A stretch of DNA of 64,000 nt, taken from Mycobacterium vicinigordonae. Its GTDB lineage: Bacteria > Actinomycetota > Actinomycetes > Mycobacteriales > Mycobacteriaceae. The position numbers were made by a program, and so were the translations under genes. The notes beneath the pieces are model-generated. The model was not told the origin of the DNA. It did no database searches and saw only the letters and a list, made by a program, of their open reading frames with translations. Of this stretch, positions 18,134 to 27,535 are shown in pieces. Location: contig NZ_CP059165.1 in assembly GCF_013466425.1 (NCBI RefSeq), forward strand, positions 930,001 through 994,000, read 5' to 3'. How positions within the stretch are numbered: position 1 is the stretch's first letter; the number at the start of each line of letters is the position of its first letter.

Positions 18134-19548
18134 GCCTGCCGCACCAGATAGGGCGACACCGTGCTGCGGTGCTCGTTGAGGTCCAGTGCGCGGCCGAGGG
18201 CCGGGAAGGCCCGCTGCGGGCAATCGTCGCGTTCGCAGACCCGACAACCCGTGCCGATCGGTGTGGTGACGTTGCCCGACAAGTCGAGTCCTTCCGAGTA
18301 GACGAGTCGATGCGCATGGCGAAGTTCGCAGCCGAGCCCGATCGCGAAGGTTTTTCCGGGCTGACCATACCGGGCCGCTCGCCTTTCGACGGTGCGGGCC
18401 ACCCACATGTAGTTTCGGCCGTCGGGCATTTGCGCGATCTGCACGAGTATCTTGCCGGGGTTGGCGAAGGTCTCGTAGACGTTCCACAGCGGGCAGGTGC
18501 CGCCGGTGGAAGAGAAGTGAAAGCCGGTGGCCGACTGGCGTTTCGACATGTTGCCGGCACGGTCCACCCGGACGAACGAGAGTGGGACACCCCGCATCGA
18601 GGGCCGCTGCAGCGTGGAGAGCCGGTGTGCGATGGTCTCGTAGCTGACTGAGTAGAAAGCCGACAGCCGCTCAACGTCGTAGCGGAAGTTCTCTGCGACG
18701 TCGTGGAACTGGCGGTAGGGCAGCACGGTAGCCGCAGCGAAGTAGTTGGCCAGGCCGAGCCGGGCCAGGGTGCGCGACTCGTCGCTGGTGAACTTGCCCT
18801 GCTCGACCATGCTGTCGATCAGCTCACCGAACTCGAGGTAGGCCAGCTCGGCGGCCATCTTGAACACCTGCTGCCCGGACGCCAGGTGGTTGCTCATCTC
18901 CAGCGTCTTGGTGGTCGGGTCGTAGCGGTGCAGCACGTTCTCACCCAGGTCGATGCGCCGGGTGATGTGCACGCCGTGGACCTCGGTGAGCCGAAGGGTC
19001 AATTCTCGGGCCAGGTCGCCGTGGTGCATGCGCATCTTGACGGTCAGGTCTTCGGCGGCGGTGTCGAGTTCGTGCAGATAGTTTTGCCGCTGGTAGAAGT
19101 AGTCGCGCACCTCTTCGTGCGGCATGGTGATCGAACCGCTGCCACTGCTGCCGTCGAAATTGCGCTCCTCGGTGGCCGCGGCCAACTGAGCGGTGGTGTT
19201 CCGGAAGCGGCGGTGCAGGTTCACCACCGCGCGAGCCAGGCTTGGGTGGGAGTTGACGATTTCGGCGATCTCGGTGTGGTCGACGTCGAGGTCCAGGTCG
19301 CGGTCCATAGTGACCTCGCGCAGCTCGGCGACCAGCCGGGTGTCGTCCTGGGAGGCGAAGAACGTGGCGTCGACCCCGAACACCTCGGTAATCCGTAGCA
19401 GCACGGCCACCGTGAGCGGCCGGACGTCGTGCTCGATCTGGTTGAGATAGCTCGGCGAAATGCCCAGCATCTGGGCCAGCGCGGCCTGGCTGAATCCACG
19501 TTCGCCGCGGAGCTGGCGGACGCGTGCGCCGACGAACGTCTTGGACAC
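18130..19548 (-). CDS. ramB: RamB, XRE-family regulator of acetate/glyoxylate metabolism
   Basis: The 472-residue protein has an N-terminal XRE helix-turn-helix (about 8-62, GFSQAALAQMLGISPSYLNQ), a central IrrE/DUF955 region and a C-terminal DUF2083 domain with conserved cysteines (CPLW and GCRVCERDDCPQRAFP). In M. tuberculosis RamB represses icl1 and its own gene during growth on glucose. Two sequence points support this here: a TTTGCGAA-type palindrome upstream of ramB at 19580-19598, and matching TTCGCAAG boxes before icl1. The cysteine cluster suggests a metal or redox input, which is an inference. Confidence 0.92.
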   Translation of the reverse strand: MSKTFVGARVRQLRGERGFSQAALAQMLGISPSYLNQIEHDVRPLTVAVLLRITEVFGVDATFFASQDDTRLVAELREVTMDRDLDLDVDHTEIAEIVNSHPSLARAVVNLHRRFRNTTAQLAAATEERNFDGSSGSGSITMPHEEVRDYFYQRQNYLHELDTAAEDLTVKMRMHHGDLARELTLRLTEVHGVHITRRIDLGENVLHRYDPTTKTLEMSNHLASGQQVFKMAAELAYLEFGELIDSMVEQGKFTSDESRTLARLGLANYFAAATVLPYRQFHDVAENFRYDVERLSAFYSVSYETIAHRLSTLQRPSMRGVPLSFVRVDRAGNMSKRQSATGFHFSSTGGTCPLWNVYETFANPGKILVQIAQMPDGRNYMWVARTVERRAARYGQPGKTFAIGLGCELRHAHRLVYSEGLDLSGNVTTPIGTGCRVCERDDCPQRAFPALGRALDLNEHRSTVSPYLVRQA

Positions 19549-19579
19549 CTAAGGAAGCCTAGAGGACCGGTGGATAGTT

Positions 19580-19598
19580 TGCGAAGGCATGCTTCGCA
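19580..19598. promoter_or_regulatory. Candidate RamB operator in the ramB/thioesterase divergent promoter
   Basis: TGCGAAG and CTTCGCA form a perfect 7-bp inverted repeat around GCATG, preceded by TT. A further TTTGCA follows at 19602-19607. The half-site TTTGCGAA/TTCGCAAA is of the type known for RamB, and the site is about 32 bases before the ramB start. Confidence 0.55.
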
Positions 19599-19702
19599 GG
19601 GTTTGCAGTTGGTGTTTGGGCCCCGCTGTTTGGCATGATTCGCATCGGCCTTCCTGGGTAAACCCGGGGAGCGCTTACTAGGAGGGGACAGGGGCCACCG
19701 TA

Positions 19703-20497
19703 ATGAGCCTGGACAAACAGTTGATGCCGGTGCCCGACGGTCACCCCGACGTCTTCGACCGACAATGGCCGCTGCGCGTCGGCGACATCGACCGGACGGG
19801 GCGGTTACGACTGGATGCCGCCTGCCGGCACATCCAGGACATCGGCCAGGACCAGTTGCGGGAGATGGGTTTCGAGGAAACTCATCCGTTGTGGATCGTC
19901 CGGCGCACCATGGTCGACCTAATCAGGCCGATCGAGTTCCAGGACATGCTGCGGTGTCGGCGCTGGTGTTCGGGGACCTCGAACCGGTGGTGTGAGATGC
20001 GGGTTCGCCTCGATGGCCGCAAGGGTGGCCTGATCGAGTCTGAGGCGTTCTGGATCCACGTCAACAAGGAGACCGAGATGCCGGCCCGCATCGCGGACGA
20101 CTTTCTGGCCGGCCTGCACAAGACCACCTCGGTGGATCGGTTGCGGTGGAAGGGCTATTTGAAGCCGGGCAGCCGGGATGACGCCGCCGAGATCCACGAG
20201 TTCGGAGTCCGGGTCTGCGACATCGACCTGTTCGACCACATGAACAACTCCGTCTATTGGAGCGTGGTCGAGGACTACCTGTACACCCACCCCGAGCTGT
20301 TGAACGGACCCCTTCGGGTGACCATCGAGCACGAGGCGCCGGTCGCGCTGGGCGACAAGTTGGAGATCATCTCCCACGTCCACCCGGCCGGTTCCACCGA
20401 CAAGTTCGGTCCCGGCCTCGTCGATCGCACTGTTACAACGCTCACATATGCCGTCGGCGACGAGACGAAAGCGGTCGCCGCGCTGTTCGCTCTCTAA
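19703..20497 (+). CDS. Acyl-ACP thioesterase, double hot-dog fold (Rv0466)
   Basis: The 264-residue protein has two hot-dog domains. The first holds FDRQWPLRVGDIDRTGRLRL and the second the hot-dog core VRVCDIDLFDHMNNSVYW (about residues 170-187), where D, H and N are the usual thioesterase residues. It is predicted to release fatty acids from acyl carrier protein or CoA. Two purine-rich segments precede the ATG (AGGAGGGG at 19681 and AGGGG at 19691); the second has the better spacing. It is divergent from ramB and upstream of icl1, so it shares a lipid-responsive promoter region. Confidence 0.82.
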   Translation: MSLDKQLMPVPDGHPDVFDRQWPLRVGDIDRTGRLRLDAACRHIQDIGQDQLREMGFEETHPLWIVRRTMVDLIRPIEFQDMLRCRRWCSGTSNRWCEMRVRLDGRKGGLIESEAFWIHVNKETEMPARIADDFLAGLHKTTSVDRLRWKGYLKPGSRDDAAEIHEFGVRVCDIDLFDHMNNSVYWSVVEDYLYTHPELLNGPLRVTIEHEAPVALGDKLEIISHVHPAGSTDKFGPGLVDRTVTTLTYAVGDETKAVAALFAL

Positions 20498-20561
20498 CAG
20501 TACGAGCGTCCCGTTAAACCGTTCACTGACCTGCGGGTTTGTGGTTACTGATGGGTAGCTT

Positions 20562-20575
20562 CTGAACCGGTTCAG
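20562..20575. promoter_or_regulatory. 14-bp perfect palindrome upstream of icl1
   Basis: CTGAACCGGTTCAG is perfectly symmetrical without a spacer and lies about 207 bases before icl1. It differs from the RamB-type boxes, so a second regulator may bind here. The remainder of the 284-base gap holds the RamB-type boxes and the icl1 promoter. Confidence 0.4.
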
Positions 20576-20587
20576 TTAGTTGCCGCC

Positions 20588-20635
20588 TTCGCAAGATTCA
20601 CAAAATGACCGCGAGTCATAGCCGAAATTCGCAAG
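20588..20635. promoter_or_regulatory. Two candidate RamB boxes before icl1
   Basis: TTCGCAAG occurs at 20588-20595 and again at 20628-20635, 40 bp apart (about four helical turns). It is the reverse complement of the half-site in the ramB promoter palindrome. RamB control of icl1 is known in M. tuberculosis and corynebacteria. Confidence 0.55.
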
Positions 20636-20781
20636 TGAAATGGGTAGACCAGCAGGAATGCGCTATGCCAAGGTCGTGTTAGCACACGAGTGAAGTCGAG
20701 GTCGGCAGGCCGTCGGGCAGCAGACACCGCCTCATGGTTTTCAAGAAATCGGCAAGGTAAAAACCGGTAAGGAGCCGTCCA

Positions 20782-22068
20782 ATGTCTGTCGTTGGAACCC
20801 CCAAGAGCGCTGAGCAAATCCAGCACGACTGGGACCACAACCCCCGCTGGAAGGGTGTCACCCGCACCTACACCCCCCAGGACGTCGTCGCGCTGCAGGG
20901 CCACGTCGTCGAGGAGCACACCCTCGCCCGCCGCGGCGCGGAGGTGCTCTGGGAGCAGCTGCACGAGATGGACTTCGTCAACGCGCTCGGCGCGCTGACC
21001 GGCAACATGGCCGTCCAGCAGGTCCGCGCCGGCCTCAAGGCCATCTACCTGTCCGGTTGGCAGGTCGCCGGTGACGCGAACCTGTCCGGCCACACCTACC
21101 CCGACCAGAGCCTCTACCCGGCCAACTCGGTCCCGCAGGTGGTTCGGCGGATCAACAACGCGCTGCTGCGCGCCGACGAGATCGCCAAGGTCGAGAACGA
21201 CCGCTCGGTGGACAACTGGCTGGCTCCCATCGTCGCCGACGGTGAGGCGGGCTTCGGTGGCGCGCTCAACGTCTACGAGCTGCAGAAGGCGATGATCGCA
21301 GCCGGTGTCGCCGGCTCCCACTGGGAGGACCAGCTGGCCTCGGAGAAGAAGTGTGGCCACCTGGGCGGCAAGGTGCTGATCCCGACCCAGCAGCACATCC
21401 GCACCCTGACCTCGGCCCGGTTGGCGGCCGACGTGGCCGGTGTCCCCACCGTCGTCATCGCGCGGACCGACGCCGAGGCTGCCACGCTGATCACCTCCGA
21501 CGTTGACGAGCGGGACCGTCCGTTCATCACCGGTGAGCGCACCAGCGAAGGCTTCTACCGGGTCCGCAACGGCCTCGAGCCCTGCATCGCCCGTGCCAAG
21601 GCCTACGCGCCGTACGCCGACCTGATCTGGATGGAGACCGGTACTCCGGACCTGGAGCTGGCCCGCAAGTTCGCCGAGGGCGTCAAGAGCGAGTTCCCCG
21701 ACCAACTGTTGGCCTACAACTGCTCGCCGTCGTTCAACTGGCGCAAGCACCTCGACGACGACACCATCGCGAAGTTCCAGAAGGAGCTGGGTGCGATGGG
21801 CTTCAAGTTCCAGTTCATCACGCTGGCCGGCTTCCACGCGCTGAACTACTCGATGTTCGATCTGGCCCACGGTTACGCCCGCAAGCAGATGAGCGCCTAC
21901 GTCGAGTTGCAGGAGCGCGAGTTCGCAGCCGAGGAGCGCGGCTACACCGCAACCAAGCACCAGCGCGAGGTCGGTGCGGGGTACTTCGACCGCATCGCCA
22001 CGACCGTGGACCCCAATTCGTCGACGACGGCGCTGGCCGGCTCGACCGAAGAGGGCCAGTTCCACTAA
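20782..22068 (+). CDS. icl1: Isocitrate lyase
   Basis: The 428-residue glyoxylate-shunt enzyme splits isocitrate to glyoxylate and succinate and in mycobacteria also acts as methylisocitrate lyase in propionate use. The active-site signature [10 protein letters not shown] contains the catalytic cysteine C191, the same number as in M. tuberculosis Icl1. The ribosome binding site GGAG lies upstream of the ATG. A 12-bp-stem terminator follows. RamB-type boxes upstream suggest induction on fatty acids or acetate. Codon use is strongly biased to C/G-ending codons, as for highly expressed genes. Confidence 0.96.
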   Translation: MSVVGTPKSAEQIQHDWDHNPRWKGVTRTYTPQDVVALQGHVVEEHTLARRGAEVLWEQLHEMDFVNALGALTGNMAVQQVRAGLKAIYLSGWQVAGDANLSGHTYPDQSLYPANSVPQVVRRINNALLRADEIAKVENDRSVDNWLAPIVADGEAGFGGALNVYELQKAMIAAGVAGSHWEDQLASEKKCGHLGGKVLIPTQQHIRTLTSARLAADVAGVPTVVIARTDAEAATLITSDVDERDRPFITGERTSEGFYRVRNGLEPCIARAKAYAPYADLIWMETGTPDLELARKFAEGVKSEFPDQLLAYNCSPSFNWRKHLDDDTIAKFQKELGAMGFKFQFITLAGFHALNYSMFDLAHGYARKQMSAYVELQEREFAAEERGYTATKHQREVGAGYFDRIATTVDPNSSTTALAGSTEEGQFH

Positions 22069-22113
22069 GGATCTAGTCCGCCGAGCTGTGGGCACCTCCC
22101 GCTTGCGGGGGAA

Positions 22114-22155
22114 CGCAGAGTCGCGCTTTCGCAGCCCGATTGCTGCGACTCTGCG
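22114..22155. repeat. 11-bp perfect inverted repeat downstream of icl1
   Basis: CGCAGAGTCGC at 22114-22124 pairs perfectly with GCGACTCTGCG at 22145-22155 around a 20-base loop. It precedes the icl1 terminator and may be a dispersed mycobacterial palindrome or part of a two-stem 3' end. Confidence 0.55.
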
Positions 22156-22215
22156 TCTGCCCGCGGCTGAGACCAGCGCCGAGCCGAGCGACCCCCGGTT
22201 CGCGCTGAAGTAGCA

Positions 22216-22248
22216 TAGGCCCCGCCCGGCCACCCTGGGCGGGGCCTA
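22216..22248 (+). terminator. icl1 terminator hairpin
   Basis: A 12-bp perfect stem (TAGGCCCCGCCC / GGGCGGGGCCTA) encloses a 9-base loop and is followed only by TT, typical of mycobacterial terminators without a U-tract. Confidence 0.75.
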
Positions 22249-22288
22249 TTGCGGTGCAGGACAATTCGGGCGACGTGTGGAGATGACA

Positions 22289-23152
22289 GTGAGTGATGCA
22301 GCAATCCAGCGGGTAGGTGTGGTCGGGGCGGGGCAGATGGGCTCCGGCATCGCCGAAGTGTCGGTGCGGGCCGGCGTCGAAGTGACGGTGTTCGAGACCA
22401 CCGACGCGTTGATCACCGCGGGCCGCAACCGCATCGTCAAGTCGCTGGAGCGGGGCGTCAGCGCGGGCAAGGTGACCGAGCGCGAACGCGACCGGGCCCT
22501 GGGCCTGCTGACATTCACCACCGACCTCAGCGACCTGGCCGATCGGCAACTGGTCATTGAGGCCATTATCGAAGACGAGTCAGTGAAGGCCGGCGTCTTC
22601 GCCGAGCTGGACCGGGTGGTCACCGACCCCGATGCGGTGCTGGCCTCCAACACATCCAGCATTCCGATCATGAAGATCGCGGCGGCCACCAAGAACCCGA
22701 AGCGGGTGCTGGGCCTGCACTTCTTCAACCCAGTCCCGGTGTTGCCGCTGGTCGAGTTGGTCAGCACCCTGGTCACCGACGAAGGTGCCCTGTCCCGCAC
22801 CGAAGAGTTCGCCAGCGGGGTGCTGGGCAAGCAGGTGGTGCGCTGTTCGGACCGCTCCGGATTCGTGGTGAACGCCCTGTTGGTGCCCTACCTGCTGTCC
22901 GCGATCCGGATGGTGGAGGCGGGCTTCGCCACCGTCGAGGACGTGGACAAGGCCGTCGTCGCGGGGCTGTCTCATCCGATGGGCCCGCTGCGGCTCTCCG
23001 ACCTGGTCGGCCTGGACACCCTCAAGCTCATCGCGGACAAGCTGTACGAGGAATTCAAAGAGCCGCACTATGGGCCGCCGCCGCTATTGCTTCGGATGGT
23101 GGAGGCGGGAATGTTGGGTAAGAAATCCGGCCAGGGTTTCTACAGCTATTGA
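22289..23152 (+). CDS. fadB2: 3-hydroxybutyryl-CoA dehydrogenase FadB2
   Basis: The 287-residue NAD(P) enzyme of the short 3-hydroxyacyl-CoA dehydrogenase family interconverts acetoacetyl-CoA and 3-hydroxybutyryl-CoA. The Rossmann motif VGVVGAGQMGSGIAE opens the protein; the catalytic histidine lies in VLGLHFFNPVP and the C-terminal domain contains DRSGFVVNALLVPYL. GTG 22289 matches the known N-terminus MSDA and has GGAG six bases upstream; GTG 22277 and ATG 22283 are alternatives. It follows the icl1 terminator, so it is a separate unit. Confidence 0.92.
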   Translation: MSDAAIQRVGVVGAGQMGSGIAEVSVRAGVEVTVFETTDALITAGRNRIVKSLERGVSAGKVTERERDRALGLLTFTTDLSDLADRQLVIEAIIEDESVKAGVFAELDRVVTDPDAVLASNTSSIPIMKIAAATKNPKRVLGLHFFNPVPVLPLVELVSTLVTDEGALSRTEEFASGVLGKQVVRCSDRSGFVVNALLVPYLLSAIRMVEAGFATVEDVDKAVVAGLSHPMGPLRLSDLVGLDTLKLIADKLYEEFKEPHYGPPPLLLRMVEAGMLGKKSGQGFYSY

Positions 23153-23192
23153 CGTTGTTGACCCGTCCCCGCGGATGCAGCTCGTCGTGTGA

Positions 23193-24113
<921 letters not shown>

Positions 24114-24125
24114 GTCGGCCTCGGA

Positions 24126-24152
24126 CGAGCCCGGAACATGTTTCCGGGCTCG
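24126..24152. terminator. Bidirectional terminator between umaA and pcaA
   Basis: CGAGCCCGGAA pairs with TTCCGGGCTCG around a short loop, followed by CTTCTGTTTT on the plus strand. It lies between convergent genes. Confidence 0.75.
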
Positions 24153-24166
24153 CTTCTGTTTTGGGC

Positions 24167-25030
24167 TTACTTCTGCAACGTGAACTGGTCGACGTCGGTG
24201 TAGCCCTCGCGGAACAGCTTGGCGCATCCGGTCAGGTACTTCATGTAGCGCCGGTAGACCTTCTCGGACTGGATCGCGATCGCCTTCTCCTGCTCTGCCT
24301 CCAGCGCGGCTGCCCAGATCTCCAGCGTGCGCGCGTAGTGCAGCTGCAACGACTGAATGCGCTGCATCGTGAACCCTGCTGCCTCGGTGTGTTCCTCGAT
24401 CGTCGGAACCGTCGGCAGGTCACCACCCGGGAAAATCTCGGCCAGGATGAACTGGCTGAAGTGCACTATCTCGTGGGTCAACGGCAAGCCCTTGGCTCGG
24501 GCTTCGCGCATGGTCGGACGGACGATGGTGTGCAGCAGCATGACGCCGTCGCTGGGCAGCACGTCGTGCGCCATCTTGAAAAACCGCTTATAGCGCTGGC
24601 GGCCGAAGTGCTCGAACGCGCCGATCGAGACGATGCGGTCTACGGGTTCGTGGAACTTCTCCCAGCCCTCTAGCAGCACCTGCCTGCTCCGGGGACTGTC
24701 CAGCTCGTCGAACTTCTGCTGGACATGGGCGGCCTGGTTGGCCGACAACGTCAGACCCACGACGTTCACGTCATACTTCTCCACGGCACGCCGCATGGTG
24801 GCGCCCCAACCGCAGCCGATGTCGAGCAGTGTCATGCCGGGCTCGAGGCCGAGCTTGCCCAGTGCCAGGTCGATCTTGGCGATCTGTGCTTCCTCCAGCG
24901 ACATGTCATCGCGCTCGAAGTAGGCGCAGCTATAAGTCTGGGTGGGATCCAAGAAGAGTCGGAAGAATTCATCCGACAGGTCGTAGTGCGCTTGCACGTT
25001 GCCGAAATGCGGCGTGAGCTGCACGGCCAT
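24167..25030 (-). CDS. pcaA: PcaA, proximal cyclopropane synthase of alpha-mycolic acids
   Basis: The 287-residue SAM-dependent cyclopropane synthase puts the proximal cis-cyclopropane on alpha-mycolates; in M. tuberculosis it is needed for cording and persistence. Visible: MAVQLTPHFGNVQAHYDLSD, the SAM site [20 protein letters not shown], the intact GAFEHF motif, and the C-terminal YLTGCAKLFREGYTD. Identity to M. tuberculosis PcaA appears high throughout. The region of about 175-225 has diverged most (for example SQFILAEIFPGGDLPTVPT). A GGAAGG sequence lies upstream at long spacing. Confidence 0.93.
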   Translation of the reverse strand: MAVQLTPHFGNVQAHYDLSDEFFRLFLDPTQTYSCAYFERDDMSLEEAQIAKIDLALGKLGLEPGMTLLDIGCGWGATMRRAVEKYDVNVVGLTLSANQAAHVQQKFDELDSPRSRQVLLEGWEKFHEPVDRIVSIGAFEHFGRQRYKRFFKMAHDVLPSDGVMLLHTIVRPTMREARAKGLPLTHEIVHFSQFILAEIFPGGDLPTVPTIEEHTEAAGFTMQRIQSLQLHYARTLEIWAAALEAEQEKAIAIQSEKVYRRYMKYLTGCAKLFREGYTDVDQFTLQK

Positions 25031-25193
25031 CGGATTATCTGCCTTCCGTCAATTGTTCGGCGACGCTGAGTTTTCTGGCAGCATCGCACGCACCTCCCCC
25101 GACGCACCACATGCATGCTAGCCGTTTGGGCCGGGTCTGGTTATCGACGCCAATCCGGGGTGATGGTCGGCCGGGCGGGCCGGGGCCTCGTGA

Positions 25194-25949
25194 CTATTGC
25201 TCGGTTGGGTTCTGGTCCAGCTGTTTCCAGGCCGGAACAATCGGCGAAGGATGCGGCTCTGCCCGGAACTTCTCCAGCGATCCGCCGGCCTCGACGATCC
25301 CGCACAGCGCACTCCAGCTCAGCATCGTCAGGTAGTCAATGAGTTCGTCGCTGCTCATCCGCGGGTCCGACATCCACGAGTGAGTGGCCAATTGCACACC
25401 GCCGACGATCAGGTACGCCCATGGCTCGACGCCGCCGGTGTCCATCCCGACTTCGAGCATGCGCCGCCGCAGCATCACTGCGATCATGCGGGCGATGATC
25501 CGCTCCGAGTCGGCGATCACCTTGCTCTTGCTGCCCGAGCTGTTGGCCATCACGAATCCGTACGGTTCGGGTTCGGCCGCCATGGTTTCCACGTAGACGC
25601 GGATGACCTCGCGGGTCAACTCGTAGCCGTCCAAGTTCGAGGACAGCGCCGCAGCCATGTTGGGAATCAGGGTGGTCTGCGCGAACCGCATCATCACGGC
25701 GGTTGTCAGGTCGTTCTTGTCCACGAAGTAGCGGTAGAGGACGGTCTTGGACACCCCGATCTCGGCGGCAATCTCGTCCATGCTCAGAAATCGGCTCTGC
25801 CGGCGGATCGCCTCGATCGTGCCGTCTACTAACTCATTGCGCCGATCCACCTTGTGCTGGTGCCAGCGCCGTTTGCGACCGTCGGTCTTGGGGATGCGAG
25901 CCGGAATGAGCTGAGCCACTTTCGCCGATTTCCATTCGTCCAGACGCAT
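25194..25949 (-). CDS. TetR-family regulator, MadR-like (Rv0472c)
   Basis: The 251-residue TetR protein has the helix-turn-helix MDEIAAEIGVSKTVLYRYF in its first quarter and an acyl-ligand-type C-terminal domain. Rv0472c (MadR) binds acyl-CoA and controls the mycolic acid desaturases desA1/desA2 in M. tuberculosis; the close resemblance and pcaA neighbourhood support the same role. The ATG at 25949 is used, but TATTAT at 25952-25957 looks like a -10 element that would place transcription start inside this frame, so GTG 25919 (AQLIPARIPK) is a serious alternative. Rv0470A and Rv0471c equivalents are absent. Confidence 0.85.
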   Translation of the reverse strand: MRLDEWKSAKVAQLIPARIPKTDGRKRRWHQHKVDRRNELVDGTIEAIRRQSRFLSMDEIAAEIGVSKTVLYRYFVDKNDLTTAVMMRFAQTTLIPNMAAALSSNLDGYELTREVIRVYVETMAAEPEPYGFVMANSSGSKSKVIADSERIIARMIAVMLRRRMLEVGMDTGGVEPWAYLIVGGVQLATHSWMSDPRMSSDELIDYLTMLSWSALCGIVEAGGSLEKFRAEPHPSPIVPAWKQLDQNPTEQ

Positions 25950-26018
25950 CGATAATACGGGGTGGGGCAGCCTGATAAGCGGATGCGCCAAACCGGCGTG
26001 AGGCCTCCGACCAGTGTG

Positions 26019-26031
26019 GGTAACACTTACC
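26019..26031. promoter_or_regulatory. Palindrome GGTAA-CAC-TTACC in the MadR-like/DUF445 divergent region
   Basis: A perfect 5-bp inverted repeat with a 3-bp spacer lies about 70 bases upstream of the TetR gene and about 52 upstream of the DUF445 gene. It is a candidate autoregulatory operator. Confidence 0.4.
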
Positions 26032-26082
26032 GGTGGTGGGGATGGCGGATGATGATGTGGTGGCACAGGATCGGGCGGTGGG

Positions 26083-27447
26083 ATGACGCACAGGGTTGAC
26101 GGTTCCGGTTCGCCGTCCGAGCGGGGCGCGAACGCGCGCTCGGCCGCGAGTCCACCGACCGGCACATCGTTCGCGGAGTCGTTCGCCGGCGCCGACTCGG
26201 CGGCCGACGCCGAGCGCCGCACGGCGCTGCGTCGGATGAAAGTGGTGGCGCTGGGCTTCCTGGTCGGTGCGACCTTCGCCTTCCTCGCCTGCCGGTGGGC
26301 GAATATCCACGGCGCCGCGCCGGCCTGGGTCGGGTACGTCGGCGCGGCCGCCGAGGCGGGGATGGTGGGTGCGCTGGCCGACTGGTTCGCGGTGACGGCA
26401 CTGTTCAAGCACCCGCTCGGCATCCCGATCCCGCACACGGCGATCATCAAGCGCAAGAAAGACCAGCTCGGCGAGGGCTTGGGCACCTTCGTGCGCGAGA
26501 ACTTCCTGTCGGCGGAGGTCGTGGAGACCAAGCTGCGCGACGCGCAGGTGCCGAGCCGGCTGGGTAAGTGGCTCGCCGAGCCCGCGCACGCCCAGCGGGT
26601 GGCGGCCGAGACGGCGACGGTGCTGCGGGTGCTGGTGGAGTTGCTGCGCGACGAGGATGTGCAGCACGTGATCGACCGGATGATCGTGCGGCGCATCGCC
26701 GAACCGCAGTGGGGTCCGCCGGTCGGCCGGGTGCTGCAGACGCTGCTGGCCGAGAATCGGCAGGAGGCCCTGATCCAGTTGCTGGCCGACCGGGCGTTCC
26801 AGTGGTCGCTGAACGCCGGCGTGGTCATCCAGCGGGTGGTGGAGCGCGACTCACCGACGTGGTCGCCGCGATTCGTCGATCACCTCGTCGGGGACCGGAT
26901 TCATCGCGAGCTGATGGATTTCACCGACAAGGTTCGCCGCAACCCCGATCATGAGCTCCGCCGTTCGGCGACGCGCTTTCTGTTCGAGTTCGCCGATGAC
27001 CTGCAGAACGATCCGGACACGATCGCCCGCGCCGATGCGGTCAAAGAGCAGTTGATGGCGCGCGAAGAGGTGGCCAACGCGGCCAAGACGGCCTGGTCGA
27101 CGCTCAAGCGCCTGGTGCTCGAGGGCGTGGACGACCCGTCTAGCGCGTTGCGGACCCGAGTCGCCGACGCCGTGATTCGCATCGGGGAATCGCTGCGCGA
27201 CGACGCGGAGCTACGCGACAAGGTGGATGGCTGGATGGTTCGTGCCGCTCAGCATCTGGTCTCGCAATATGGGGTAGAGATCACAGCGATCATTACCGAG
27301 ACGATCGAGCGCTGGGATGCTGCGGAGGCCAGCCGCCGGATTGAGCTCCATGTGGGCCGTGACCTGCAATTTATCCGGATCAACGGGACCGTTGTCGGCT
27401 CACTTGCCGGTTTGGTGATCTATACGGTGGCGCAACTGCTGTTCTGA
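26083..27447 (+). CDS. DUF445 membrane protein (Rv0473)
   Basis: The 454-residue protein has a polar N-terminus of about 50 residues, two membrane helices near 53-72 and 80-105 (AAAEAGMVGALADWFAVTALF, the DUF445 signature), a long helical soluble region and a C-terminal helix (TVVGSLAGLVIYTVAQLLF). DUF445 proteins are widespread with no settled role. It is divergent from the TetR gene, which could control it. Confidence 0.82.
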   Translation: MTHRVDGSGSPSERGANARSAASPPTGTSFAESFAGADSAADAERRTALRRMKVVALGFLVGATFAFLACRWANIHGAAPAWVGYVGAAAEAGMVGALADWFAVTALFKHPLGIPIPHTAIIKRKKDQLGEGLGTFVRENFLSAEVVETKLRDAQVPSRLGKWLAEPAHAQRVAAETATVLRVLVELLRDEDVQHVIDRMIVRRIAEPQWGPPVGRVLQTLLAENRQEALIQLLADRAFQWSLNAGVVIQRVVERDSPTWSPRFVDHLVGDRIHRELMDFTDKVRRNPDHELRRSATRFLFEFADDLQNDPDTIARADAVKEQLMAREEVANAAKTAWSTLKRLVLEGVDDPSSALRTRVADAVIRIGESLRDDAELRDKVDGWMVRAAQHLVSQYGVEITAIITETIERWDAAEASRRIELHVGRDLQFIRINGTVVGSLAGLVIYTVAQLLF

Positions 27448-27463
27448 GGGGGCGGTCACAACC

Positions 27464-27479
27464 GCTTGCAAAAGCAAGC
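27464..27479. promoter_or_regulatory. Palindrome before the XRE regulator gene
   Basis: GCTTGC-AAAA-GCAAGC is a perfect 6-bp inverted repeat 57 bases before the start of the XRE gene. AAGCAAAC near 27506 may be a further half-site. Autoregulation is the likely use. Confidence 0.4.
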
Positions 27480-27535
27480 ACGTCTTCGTACCCTGGTGGG
27501 CGTAAGCAAACAGTCGACGCAGGGAGCAGCAACCG

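Noticed and set aside
20572..22233. A 553-residue minus-strand frame antisense to icl1
   Set aside because: It mirrors icl1 codon periodicity in a high-GC gene; the composition (Val/Gly/Leu/Asp-rich) is that of an antisense shadow.
26083..26828. The upstream extension of the TetR gene to 26828
   Set aside because: It would overlap the DUF445 gene antisense; the TetR domain and its promoter signal place the start near 25949 or 25919.
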